A stretch of 27,755 bases of DNA, taken from Candidatus Bipolaricaulota bacterium. GTDB lineage: Bacteria > Bipolaricaulota > Bipolaricaulia > UBA7950 > UBA9294. Each line of letters starts with the position of its first letter. The stretch's first letter is position 1. The stretch covers positions 1-27,755 of the forward strand of contig JAUWOJ010000009.1 of NCBI GenBank assembly GCA_030612175.1, written 5' to 3'. The translations under genes and the position numbers were made by a program. The notes beneath the pieces were generated by a model. That model searched no databases and was not told where the DNA came from. It saw only the letters and a list, made by a program, of their open reading frames with translations. Shown in pieces: positions 15,544 through 23,472 of this stretch.

Positions 15544-17042
15544 AACGCCTGGCACGCGATGTTCTACTAATGGCCCTGGCTACCGGGATTTCACGTGTAT
15601 TCGGATTGTTTCGCGATGTGACAATAGCGGATCGTTTCGGTGTCGGCAGTAGTTATGACGCATTCCTGATCGCGTTTTTTCTCCCTCATTTTCTTCGCGG
15701 ACTCCTTGCAGAAGGCGCTCTATCCACAGCATTTATTCCCGTATTTACTGAGTCACTGGTTGCGGATAAAGACGCAAACCGTTTTGCCAGCAATGTTCTT
15801 TCACTCCTGCTATTTCTTTTCCCAATAGTTGTTGCTGCAGGGATTCTGTTCGCGCCCACTTATCTCTCTTTCTTAGCTAGCGGATTTGCTGAGGAAGAAC
15901 TTCATTTAGCCATAAGTCTTTCCCGTTTGTTGTTTCCATTCATTGCTCTTGTTGGTTTTTCGGCGGTGTTCATGGGCATACTTAATGGATATCGTCGTTT
16001 TTTCGTCCCATCTGTTGCCCCAGTTCTATTCAACCTGGGGATGATCACCGGCGCGCTTATCCTTTCTCCTCGCCTACCTAACCCGATTTTTGGACTGGGA
16101 TTCGGAGTACTAATTGGCGGTGCCGGACAACTCCTAATTCAGATACCCGCTCTTTACCGGGCGGGGTTTCGATTTCATTTTACCTTGCTTCCATTGCATC
16201 CAGGCGTTCGCAAGATGACGCGATTGATGGCACCTGCCATTCTTGGGCTTGCCGTTGTTCAAATCAATCTACTGGTAGACAACAAACTTGCCTCACATTT
16301 GGGAGAGGGCGGGATTTCATCGCTGCAGTACGCAATGCGATTATTTCAGCTCCCGCTTGGAATGTTCGCGGTAAGTATCGCCAGTGCTTTATTGCCACGC
16401 TTCTCAGCTGCTCTTGCCCACGGAGATAATGACAGGTTCTCGAAACATCTTGGTGAAGGAATAGCTGCTGCTGCATTCATGCTTCTTCCGGCAGTGGTTG
16501 GTTTGTACGTGATTGGTGGTGACGTCATCCGCCTCTTGTTTGAACACGGAAGCTTCACTCCCGCGGCAACACTCCGCACAGCACACGTGCTTTCTTTTTA
16601 CCTGATTGGCCTTTTCTTTTATGGACTGGTATCCATTTTTACACGAGCTTTCTACGCCTGTGGTCAGACGCTTGTTCCGGTTATCGCATCTGCTTGCGCG
16701 GTAGGGGCAAACATTGCTCTTGACCTATTGCTTGTCGGGCCAATGCGTGAAGCAGGATTGGCATTCGCGACTTCAATTGCTGGGTGTGTCAACGCAGCCG
16801 TACTTGGAGCATTCCTGTGGCGAAAGTTTCACCCAGATAGTGAACTAGCTGTCAATCTGCTAAAGATCGCAGGAGGAGCAGTAGTAGTCTTTCTTGTTTC
16901 TTGGTGTACTAGATCACTGGCAGGAGAAGCCTCACAGCTGTTGAAGGTTGTTATTCCAATGACAACTGCAGTTGTTTCCTACGTGATCTATGCCAGGCTA
17001 AGTGGATTGTGGCGGCTCATGTGGATGGGCGAGAGGGGCTAG
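15540..17042 (+). CDS. murJ: MurJ, lipid II flippase
   Basis: A 500-residue polytopic protein with about 14 helices, the normal length for MurJ/MviN. It opens ATGISRVFGLFRDVTIADRFGVGSSYDAFLIAFFLPHFLRGLLAEGALSTAFIPVF..., with the family's FRD, FG..., P and LRR/LFAEGA motifs in order. FMGILNGYRRFFVPSVAPVLFNLGMI and LASHLGEGGISSLQYAMRLFQLPLGMFAVSIASALLPRFS are also diagnostic. It flips lipid II across the inner membrane for peptidoglycan synthesis, so the organism makes a peptidoglycan wall. The start overlaps the glycosidase stop (ATGA), so the two products should be made together. Confidence 0.96.
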   Translation: MKRLARDVLLMALATGISRVFGLFRDVTIADRFGVGSSYDAFLIAFFLPHFLRGLLAEGALSTAFIPVFTESLVADKDANRFASNVLSLLLFLFPIVVAAGILFAPTYLSFLASGFAEEELHLAISLSRLLFPFIALVGFSAVFMGILNGYRRFFVPSVAPVLFNLGMITGALILSPRLPNPIFGLGFGVLIGGAGQLLIQIPALYRAGFRFHFTLLPLHPGVRKMTRLMAPAILGLAVVQINLLVDNKLASHLGEGGISSLQYAMRLFQLPLGMFAVSIASALLPRFSAALAHGDNDRFSKHLGEGIAAAAFMLLPAVVGLYVIGGDVIRLLFEHGSFTPAATLRTAHVLSFYLIGLFFYGLVSIFTRAFYACGQTLVPVIASACAVGANIALDLLLVGPMREAGLAFATSIAGCVNAAVLGAFLWRKFHPDSELAVNLLKIAGGAVVVFLVSWCTRSLAGEASQLLKVVIPMTTAVVSYVIYARLSGLWRLMWMGERG

Positions 17043-17090
17043 CTTATCCAGACAAAGATCACGCCAGGCTGCTCAACAATCATAGCCAAG

Positions 17091-17121
17091 ATGTTACTCA
17101 GTAGTAGCCATCTTCTCCCCC
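17091..17121 (+). terminator. Possible terminator hairpin after murJ
   Basis: AAGATG and CATCTT enclose an inner TACT/AGTA stem around a small loop. A pyrimidine-rich run (TCTCCCCCTTGCC) follows instead of a clean T run. Weak evidence for an end to the rplI operon. Confidence 0.35.
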
Positions 17122-17143
17122 TTGCCTTAAGATTGGGAATTAT

Positions 17144-17163
17144 ATGAGAAAGCCGTTTCTCAT
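17144..17163 (-). terminator. Hairpin overlapping the dxr stop codon
   Basis: ATGAGAAA (17144-17151) and TTTCTCAT (17156-17163) form a perfect 8-bp stem with a GCCG/CGGC tetraloop. Its minus-strand 5' end overlaps the dxr TGA. It is followed on the minus strand by ATAATTCCC, a poor T run, so termination may be partial. Confidence 0.45.
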
Positions 17164-18341
17164 CAAAGAAATAGATTCCTTGCCTCCTTGCGTGCCCACT
17201 TGTCAGTAGCAAGGATCGCAGAAAAGTCAGCCCTTTGTTTGGTGTCAGTAGTTCTGTCTATATGTCGAGACAAAATCGCCTCAAGCCCTTCAGCAAGCGC
17301 GGTAAATGGAATTTCTTCTTTCAGAAAGCGATCTACAAGCACCTCATCAGCCGCATTGATTGCGGCAGGAGCGGTTCCTCCGATTTGGCCGGCGTTGAGA
17401 ACAGTTACGAAAGCAGGGAACTGCTCTCGGGACAGCACCTCAAGCTCTATTCTTCCTATCTTCTCAAGATCAAGTCGGGGAAGCCCTGTCTCCACACGAG
17501 CAGGGTAGACCAAGGCATACTGAATAGGGATGCGCATGTCCGGCGCTGCCAACTCGGCAAGAATAGATCCATCGCAATATTCAACAAATGAGTGAATTGC
17601 TGATCCAGGATGGATTATGACGTCGATTTTCTCGTAGGGAAGCGAAAACAAGTAATGAGCTTCGATTACTTCAAAGCCCTTGTTAACCATCGTCGCGGAA
17701 TCAATGCTAATTCGCTTGCCCATCGACCAATTGGGGTGTCTAAGGGCTTGCTCTGGCCGAACATGAACGAGCTCTTCTGCGGGTGTATGTAAGAATGGTC
17801 CGCCTGATGCGGTAATGATCACTCGGACTACCTCAGCCAGCCTGCCTGCCCACAAACACTGCATGAGAGCATTATGCTCACTATCAATTGGCAGGATCTT
17901 TCCTTTGTATTTGGTCAAGAGTTCACTTACCAGGTCTCCTCCAATTACCAGGCTCTCTTTGTTTGCCAAAGCAACCGTGCGGCCAAGCTGGAGGCTCTCT
18001 AGAGTGGGGCCAAGACCAGCCGCTCCCGTAAGGGCATTGACGACCAGATCGACTCCATCCATCCTACAGACTTTCCTCAGTCCTTCCTCTCCCGTAAGAA
18101 TGCGTAAGTGGGGGAATCTCTTGTACAGTGTTTGAGCTGTTGATCTCTCTTTAATGCATACTACTGATGGATGTAAACGATTGATCTGTTGGCTGAGAAG
18201 AGCGATGTTCTGGCCAGCAGAAAGCCCTACTACAGAGAATGCGTAGCCTTGCTTGTTGAGTCGCTCGATAACATCAATCGTTTGACAACCGATTGAGCCC
18301 GTAGAGCCCAAGATCGTGACACGCCGTTGTGATTCAGGCAT
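17163..18341 (-). CDS. dxr: 1-deoxy-D-xylulose 5-phosphate reductoisomerase
   Basis: A 392-residue enzyme of normal length. The NADPH loop GSTGSIGCQTIDVI is at residues 12-25, ANKESLV at about 126-132, the metal site PIDSEHNALMQCL (D153, E155), SGGPF, HPNWSMGKRISIDSATMVNKGFEVIEA (E224) and HSFVEYCDGS follow in order. It makes 2-C-methyl-D-erythritol 4-phosphate, the first committed step of the MEP isoprenoid pathway, and is the fosmidomycin target. The ATG overlaps the ftsH stop as TAATG, so ftsH and dxr form one operon with coupled translation. This neighbourhood differs from the common uppS-cdsA-dxr-rseP order. Confidence 0.97.
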   Translation of the reverse strand: MPESQRRVTILGSTGSIGCQTIDVIERLNKQGYAFSVVGLSAGQNIALLSQQINRLHPSVVCIKERSTAQTLYKRFPHLRILTGEEGLRKVCRMDGVDLVVNALTGAAGLGPTLESLQLGRTVALANKESLVIGGDLVSELLTKYKGKILPIDSEHNALMQCLWAGRLAEVVRVIITASGGPFLHTPAEELVHVRPEQALRHPNWSMGKRISIDSATMVNKGFEVIEAHYLFSLPYEKIDVIIHPGSAIHSFVEYCDGSILAELAAPDMRIPIQYALVYPARVETGLPRLDLEKIGRIELEVLSREQFPAFVTVLNAGQIGGTAPAAINAADEVLVDRFLKEEIPFTALAEGLEAILSRHIDRTTDTKQRADFSAILATDKWARKEARNLFL

Positions 18342-20176
18342 TAGGCGGCTAGAGCAGGGATAAGCACCTTGAACAAATTATCGAGCTCATCTCCAGCAAT
18401 CACTTCATGCTTCAGGACTTCGTTAGCTAGTCGATCAAGCACAGAGCGATTGTTAGTGAGAAGTCGTTTGGCCTTTTGATGGGCCCGGGTGATCAATGAG
18501 CGAATTTCACTGTCCACTAATGAGGTCAGGTCTTCCGAATGTTCGTTCCTCCTCACGATTTCTTCACCAAGAAACACATCAACATGATCGCGTGCAAGGC
18601 TCATTGGGCCAAGCTTTTGGCTCATTCCATACTCCACAACCATCCGCTTGGCTAGATCAGTCGCTTTCTTCAAATCATCATAGGCTCCGGTACTTAGCTC
18701 GTTGAACACAAGTTCCTCGGCTGCCCGGCCACCAAAAAGCGTAGTTAGCTTATCCTTGAACTCTTCCTCAGACACGATATATTTCTCTTCCGTGGGGAGC
18801 TGTAGGGTAAACCCCAGCGAACCATCTCCGCGGGGGATGATAGAAATCTTGTGAACTGGGTCAGCTTTAGGGAGAAGTTTTCCCAGCAATGCATGTCCAG
18901 ATTCGTGATAGGCAATATGTTTGCGTACATCTTCTGTGATAACGACCCCTTTGCGTCTGATTCCAGCGATTACACGGTCCATCGCTTCTTCAAAGTCAAC
19001 CATTTCAATATGCGTCTTGTTTTGACGTGCTGCAAGAAGGGCTGCTTCGTTACATAGGTTTTTAATATCGGCTCCAACAAAACCTGGTGTCCTACGTGCC
19101 AAAATCGACACGTCAATATCTTTGGCAATTGTCTTGTTTACGAGATGGAGCTGCAGAATCGCCTCTCTTCCTTTCATATCGGGCCTTGGTACAGTGATCC
19201 TTCGATCAAAGCGCCCGGGACGAAGAAGCGCGGGGTCAAGCACATCCGGCCTATTAGTCGCTGCTAGCAGGATGATGCCCTTATTTGGCTCAAAGCCGTC
19301 CATCTGGGCCAACAGCTGGTTCAGGGTTTGTTCACGCTCGTCATGGCCGCCGCCAAGGCCGGCACCCCTCTTTCTGCCCACTGCGTCGATCTCATCAATA
19401 AAAATGATGCAGGGTGAGGCTAACTTTGCCTTTTCGAACATGTCACGTACTCGCGCAGCGCCAACTCCCACAAACATCTCTACGAAATCTGAGCCACTAA
19501 TTGAGAAAAAAGGAACCTTTGCCTCTCCGGCAATTGCTTTCGCTATCAGCGTTTTCCCAGTTCCTGGAACACCTACTAGCAGGATTCCCTTAGGAATCTC
19601 AGCTCCAAGACGTGAGAACCTTTTCTGGTCTTTAAGGTATTCGACAATCTCCCCAACTTCTTCTGTCACCTCATCTATTCCAGCAACGTCGGCAAACGTC
19701 ACCTGAGTCGTGTCTGGCTGCACAAGCTTCGCTTTAGACTGACCGAAGGAGAGAGCGCCACCGCTTTGGCTCCGACGCATAATATAAACCCAAACACCAA
19801 TTAGAAGGACAATCGGAAGAAGCGAGACGAAAATAGACATAACCCAACTTCCACCTGAAGAGGGCTCGTACTCGATCTGAACATTGTTTTCGAGCAGCAA
19901 CGATTCATAGTTTGCTGCCTCACTGGGAAGCTGAACCGTGAATATTCCCCCATCAATGGTTGTTACCTCTCCACGATTATCCTTTATTGTTACTGCAGAG
20001 ATCTGAGCGCTGCTCGCCAGCGTTCTGAATAACGAATAGCTTATCTCGTCCGTCTTTACACGGCTTCCAAACATGGATTGAAGCAAGATCAACCCAAAGA
20101 TCACAACAACGGTGATAACCGCAATGTTTCTCAAGTTTCTGTTTCGAAATTCTCGTAATGAATCCTTCTTCACCAT
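18341..20176 (-). CDS. ftsH: FtsH, membrane-anchored AAA+ zinc protease
   Basis: A 611-residue protein. The first membrane helix is at about residues 17-34, followed by a periplasmic segment to about 108 and a second helix at about 111-133. The AAA+ domain has Walker A GVPGTGKT (202-209), Walker B CIIFIDEID (256-264) and the second region of homology around ATNRPDVLDPALLRPGRFDRR. The zinc protease site is HESGH (424-428), with the third ligand Asp in STGAYDDLKKAT near 500. It degrades misfolded membrane proteins and regulators as a hexamer; HflK/HflC, encoded in this window, are its usual partners. AAGGAG precedes the start; ATG 20176 or GTG 20173 are both possible. dxr follows with a 1-nt overlap. 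Confidence 0.98.
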   Translation of the reverse strand: MVKKDSLREFRNRNLRNIAVITVVVIFGLILLQSMFGSRVKTDEISYSLFRTLASSAQISAVTIKDNRGEVTTIDGGIFTVQLPSEAANYESLLLENNVQIEYEPSSGGSWVMSIFVSLLPIVLLIGVWVYIMRRSQSGGALSFGQSKAKLVQPDTTQVTFADVAGIDEVTEEVGEIVEYLKDQKRFSRLGAEIPKGILLVGVPGTGKTLIAKAIAGEAKVPFFSISGSDFVEMFVGVGAARVRDMFEKAKLASPCIIFIDEIDAVGRKRGAGLGGGHDEREQTLNQLLAQMDGFEPNKGIILLAATNRPDVLDPALLRPGRFDRRITVPRPDMKGREAILQLHLVNKTIAKDIDVSILARRTPGFVGADIKNLCNEAALLAARQNKTHIEMVDFEEAMDRVIAGIRRKGVVITEDVRKHIAYHESGHALLGKLLPKADPVHKISIIPRGDGSLGFTLQLPTEEKYIVSEEEFKDKLTTLFGGRAAEELVFNELSTGAYDDLKKATDLAKRMVVEYGMSQKLGPMSLARDHVDVFLGEEIVRRNEHSEDLTSLVDSEIRSLITRAHQKAKRLLTNNRSVLDRLANEVLKHEVIAGDELDNLFKVLIPALAA

Positions 20177-20198
20177 CTACTCCTTTGTACAAAGAGAG

Positions 20199-20227
20199 AT
20201 TGTAGCATTATGTTCTTCGCTCGTCAA
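20199..20227 (-). promoter_or_regulatory. Strong promoter of ftsH-dxr
   Basis: Minus strand TTGACG (20222-20227), a 17-nt spacer and TACAAT (20199-20204). The RNA begins near 20192, leaving a leader of about 16 nt with AAAGGAG before the ATG. No heat-shock sigma or CIRCE element is evident. Confidence 0.78.
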
Positions 20228-20250
20228 ACCTGGATAATACCAGCGTTTAA

Positions 20251-20262
20251 CTACCATGGTAG
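20251..20262. promoter_or_regulatory. 12-bp perfect palindrome upstream of the ftsH promoter
   Basis: CTACCATGGTAG, centred about 30 bp upstream of the -35 element of ftsH and between it and the plsY stop. The size and position suit an operator, but one copy could arise by chance and no regulator is known. Confidence 0.3.
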
Positions 20263-20294
20263 CGTTCTATGAATGAAGAAGAGAACAAGCAGGC

Positions 20295-20948
20295 TTACTT
20301 TCTCTTCCCGGTCCGCTTCGAGTTCTGTGTCCAGGGAAGGGCCCGCTCTTCCTTGCGCACCAGTCGCAAAATGTTCCCCCTATGAGTGAACAAAATAAAC
20401 ATAGACAGGACAATTCCCAGCCAGATCAGCAAGGCGTGGTGATGGATAGCAGTATACCGATTTATGAGAACCAGTGATAGGGGAATGGTTAGTGCCCCAA
20501 CAATTGAGCTAAGCGACACACGTCTGAATAATACTAGGGTGATGCCAAAGACACCAGCGGCAATACCAACCGAGATAGGGGCGATCGCCGCAAGCATCCC
20601 AGCTGCGGTAGCTACACCCTTTCCTCCGCGGAAACCAGCATAGATTGGGAAGACATGACCTGTAACTGCTGCAAGTCCGCATAAAATTGCCACCAACTCA
20701 GGAGGTAGACCACCGGACGCAAGTGGGAGCATTGGAACAAGGGTGGTTGTCACTACGCCCTTCCCCACATCAAGTATCAGTACTATTATCCCTGCTTTCC
20801 AGCCGAGGACCCGCCAAGTATTTGTTGCTCCGGCACTTCCACTTCCGTGCTGGCGAACATCGATGTTGCGAAAAACCCTTCCAATGATTACTGCTGTGGG
20901 AACCGCTCCGATAAGATAAGAAACCACAACCAAGATAGCAATGTTCAT
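20295..20948 (-). CDS. plsY: PlsY, acyl-phosphate:glycerol-3-phosphate acyltransferase
   Basis: A 217-residue membrane protein with about five to seven helices. YLIGAVPTAVIIGRV, QHGSGSAGATNTWRVLGWKAG (motif 1) and IYAGFRGGKGVATAAG (motif 2) are the PlsY signatures, and a third region follows near the C-terminus. PlsY moves the acyl group from acyl-phosphate to glycerol-3-phosphate in the first step of phospholipid synthesis. PlsX is not in this window. The tail is basic (KEERALPW...KRTGKRK). ATG 20948 is chosen because AAGGTGA lies 5-6 nt upstream; GTG 20957 overlaps that site. No terminator separates it from ftsH downstream. Confidence 0.94.
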   Translation of the reverse strand: MNIAILVVVSYLIGAVPTAVIIGRVFRNIDVRQHGSGSAGATNTWRVLGWKAGIIVLILDVGKGVVTTTLVPMLPLASGGLPPELVAILCGLAAVTGHVFPIYAGFRGGKGVATAAGMLAAIAPISVGIAAGVFGITLVLFRRVSLSSIVGALTIPLSLVLINRYTAIHHHALLIWLGIVLSMFILFTHRGNILRLVRKEERALPWTQNSKRTGKRK

Positions 20949-21025
20949 CAATTTCACCTTCTCGCTTCTCTAGTCATTCCTCCGATCAGTACCACATTCA
21001 AGCTGAGTTACCTCTTCTCCACTTG

Positions 21026-21054
21026 AACAAGCAATGTTCCTGGCGCAGGAACAG
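21026..21054. promoter_or_regulatory. Three alternating GAACA/TGTTC half-sites upstream of plsY
   Basis: GAACA (21026-21030), TGTTC (21036-21040) and GAACA (21050-21054) make two overlapping inverted repeats; the second extends to TGTTCCTG/CAGGAACA around GCG. This resembles a repressor operator or a hairpin. It lies about 80-105 bp upstream of the plsY start. Regulator unknown. Confidence 0.35.
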
Positions 21055-21405
21055 CATTTAGTCAGCATAATCACGGAAGCAGGTTATTGCGCAAATGGCG
21101 CTTTCTTCCTATATATTTAGTAGCCCTTTCTCGCTAATCATAGCACACTGTTTTCTCCATGCAAGGAAACCACAATCATTATGCTGTTGACGAACGCTTT
21201 GCGCTACGCTACGCAAGCTCTATGATCGGGAGGATCCCATACACGCTGAAACGCTTGTCTACATGAATCTCATATATCCGACTACAACAATTCGCAGAAT
21301 ACCTTGCCACAGCACAGGAGGAAATTCCACATCAACGGAATGTGGTGTTGGGTATGAGGAAGAACTCCCCAGTCAACAAGGATCATTTGCTCTAATGCCC
21401 GTTTC

Positions 21406-21434
21406 TTGTATTGAAACTAGAGATAGAGTAAGGT
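21406..21434 (+). promoter_or_regulatory. Possible promoter of nfeD-comB, near-leaderless
   Basis: TTGTAT (21406-21411), a 17-nt spacer and TAAGGT (21429-21434), then 9 nt to ATG 21444. The -10 keeps only the outer T, A and T positions. AAGG within it could also act as a distant ribosome site if transcription starts further upstream. Confidence 0.3.
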
Positions 21435-21443
21435 CGATGTGAA

Positions 21444-22730
21444 ATGAAAGCACGCTTATGCGTAATTCTTCTCTTTGTAGTTATTTGCTTGGGCGCTTCT
21501 CTAGTCTGTCTGGGGATGAGCGAGATCTACCATCTTGTATTGGATGGGTCGATCAATCCAGTAAGCAAAGACCTGGTATTGCGGGGGATCAAACAAGCTG
21601 AAGCCGCTAATGCAGGGTTGTTCATAATCGAGTTAAATACGCCTGGTGGTTTGGGAGAGTCGATGCGAGATATTGTAATAGCAGAGCTTGCCTCATCGGT
21701 TCCAATCGTGGTTTTCGTGAGTCCAGCCGGTGCGTGTGCAGCCTCAGCAGGGGTATTTATCACTATGGCCGCTGATGTTGCAGCAATGGCACCAGCAACA
21801 AACATTGGCGCTGCCCACCCAGTTAATCTGTTAGGTGGAGCGGAATCAGATCAAGACACAACCATGACCAAGAAAGCAGAAAACGACGCAGTCGCCTTCG
21901 CGAAATCAATAGCGGAGAGACGCAATCGGAATGTGGAATGGGCGGAGAAAGCGGTGCGTGAGTCAAGTTCCCTTACCGCATCCGAGGCTCTCTCCAACAA
22001 TGTCATCGACATGATAGCCGGCGACTTGGATGAGCTCTTAACTCGCCTTGACAACTATGTTCTTCCTGGGGGACAGGTGCTTCATACCGCTGGATATGAG
22101 GTAAAGAAGATCTTACCTAGCCTACGCGAGCGGATCCTCAACTACTTGGTTGATCCCAATATTGTGTATGTTCTGTTTATCTTGGGACTATATGGATTGA
22201 TATACGAATTCTTCCATCCTGGGATAGGTTTTGGCCTTGCTGTTGGTGGATTATGCTTAATCCTTGCCTTCTTTGGACTGCAGATTTTGCCAGTGAACAT
22301 TGTTGGCGTAGCGCTCATCCTATTCGGCGTGGTGCTGATGATCCTAGATGTTTTTACCCCTACAAGCGGAATACTAACTACAGGCGGAGTAATCTCACTC
22401 CTAGTTGGCTCTTTGACCTTGTTTAATATACAAAATCGCGCAATTGGCCTCTCGTGGGCAACAATTTTTCTTACTGTAGGAACGGTAACAGCCCTGTTTG
22501 TGTTGATTCTTTCCAAAGGGCTTCTTATTCAGCGTAAACGGCCGGTCACAGGAAAGTCTGCGATGATTGGGGCTGTCGGAAATGCGCGCAGCAATATTAG
22601 TCCCAGCGGGAAAGTGGCTGTAAAGGGCGAATATTGGGATGCCACTTCTATTGAGGGGCCAATCCACGCCGGGGACCAAGTGGTTGTGGAACGTGTTGAA
22701 GGACGCAAGCTTCTTGTCCGACGCAAGTAG
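21444..22730 (+). CDS. NfeD-family membrane serine protease (ClpP-class, stomatin-operon type)
   Basis: A 428-residue long-form NfeD. Residues 1-25 form a signal sequence. The ClpP-like protease domain (about 28-220) has LNTPGGLGESMRDI, AGACAASAGVFITMAADVAAMAPATNIGAAHPV with nucleophile S101, and KAENDAVAFAKSIAERRNRN with the general-base Lys probably K144, matching the Ser-Lys pair of archaeal PH1510. Four or so membrane helices (about 236-360) follow, then a C-terminal OB-fold domain (GAVGNARSNISPSGKVAVKGEYWDA). Such proteases pair with SPFH/stomatin proteins; none is adjacent here, but hflKC is in the window. comB starts 3 nt after the stop. Confidence 0.93.
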   Translation: MKARLCVILLFVVICLGASLVCLGMSEIYHLVLDGSINPVSKDLVLRGIKQAEAANAGLFIIELNTPGGLGESMRDIVIAELASSVPIVVFVSPAGACAASAGVFITMAADVAAMAPATNIGAAHPVNLLGGAESDQDTTMTKKAENDAVAFAKSIAERRNRNVEWAEKAVRESSSLTASEALSNNVIDMIAGDLDELLTRLDNYVLPGGQVLHTAGYEVKKILPSLRERILNYLVDPNIVYVLFILGLYGLIYEFFHPGIGFGLAVGGLCLILAFFGLQILPVNIVGVALILFGVVLMILDVFTPTSGILTTGGVISLLVGSLTLFNIQNRAIGLSWATIFLTVGTVTALFVLILSKGLLIQRKRPVTGKSAMIGAVGNARSNISPSGKVAVKGEYWDATSIEGPIHAGDQVVVERVEGRKLLVRRK

Positions 22731-22733
22731 AGT

Positions 22734-23426
22734 ATGATTATTCGCGTCGCCTGGGGTAAATTCAACGCTCCGTCTCTGATGTCATCATCCGGCCCAATTG
22801 TAGTGATTGATGCTTTGCGGATGAGTGCCACTGTTATCGCTGCAATTCATCTGGGAATGGAAGTGATCCCTGTAGCTAGTTCGAAAGCTGCGCTAGCCCT
22901 CAAGAGCAACAGGGTTCTTACGGCCGGTGAACGTAATGGCAGGAAGATCGATGGGCTTGATTTGGGAAATTCACCAAGCAAGCTCTTACAGGGAAAGAAG
23001 ACCGGATTTAGCCATCTCGCCCTTACGACAACAAATGGCATTCCTGCGCTCCTCGCTGTGGCAAACCACTCTGCGGCAGTTCTCATTGGCTCACCGCTTA
23101 ACATTAGCGCGCTTGCCGGGTGGATCGTGGACAGATCATCTGGTTCTCTGTCTCTTCTACTCGCGGGACAACAGGGAGACAAGAATCAGGAAGATGCAAT
23201 GACCGCCTCTCTCCTGCTTGCTCGCCTTGGTGTACCGATTCCGAAAGCACTGCCTTCCCCTGTCTCCCCTACCAAATTGAAGGATATGTTTATGGAAACA
23301 GAAGCTGCACAGCGCCTCATATCGCTTGGCTACAGCAGAGACGTACTCCTTTGTTCCAGCATAGATCGCTTTTCAATTGTTCCCAGACTACACAGGAAGG
23401 ATTGTGCCTTAGTTCTGTCATGTTGA
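22734..23426 (+). CDS. comB: ComB-type 2-phosphosulfolactate phosphatase family protein
   Basis: A 230-residue protein of usual family length. The signatures are GPIVVIDALRMSATVIAAI near the N-terminus, the VLTAGERNGRKIDGLDLGNSPSKL block and the ALTTTNGIPALLAVA loop, all in ComB order. ComB removes phosphate from 2-phosphosulfolactate, a step in coenzyme M or sulfolactate formation, with Mg2+. No comA or comC is seen here, and the true substrate in this organism is unknown. It starts 3 nt after the nfeD stop with only a weak AGTAGAGT site, so it is probably translated from the nfeD message. It converges on the PLD gene. Confidence 0.85.
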   Translation: MIIRVAWGKFNAPSLMSSSGPIVVIDALRMSATVIAAIHLGMEVIPVASSKAALALKSNRVLTAGERNGRKIDGLDLGNSPSKLLQGKKTGFSHLALTTTNGIPALLAVANHSAAVLIGSPLNISALAGWIVDRSSGSLSLLLAGQQGDKNQEDAMTASLLLARLGVPIPKALPSPVSPTKLKDMFMETEAAQRLISLGYSRDVLLCSSIDRFSIVPRLHRKDCALVLSC

Positions 23427-23472
23427 CCCGTACAGAGCTAGGATCTGCCGCAGTCTAGTTACCGATTGCTCT

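Larger units (their letters stand above)
20958..21443. other. Divergent intergenic region between plsY and nfeD
   Basis: About 485 bp without a recognisable gene. It holds the half-site cluster (21026-21054), a small GCGC/GCGC hairpin near 21090-21102 and a TTGACG near 21189 that lacks a good matching -10. The proposed nfeD promoter (21406-21434) and two short open frames (21159-21266 and 21263-21442) are also here; I do not call the frames as genes. Confidence 0.45.

Noticed and set aside
19122..19706. 194-codon plus-strand open frame rich in Ser and Pro
   Set aside because: Antisense to the AAA+ domain of ftsH; a by-product of its codon use.
21186..21236. Possible promoter TTGACG ... TATGAT
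   Set aside because: The spacing between these two elements is far too long, and pairings with nearer elements leave one very weak.
21159..21442. Two short open frames (about 35 and 59 codons) chained by ATGA and ending 1 nt before nfeD
   Set aside because: No ribosome sites, no recognisable products, odd composition. Such frames can arise by chance in 480 bp.
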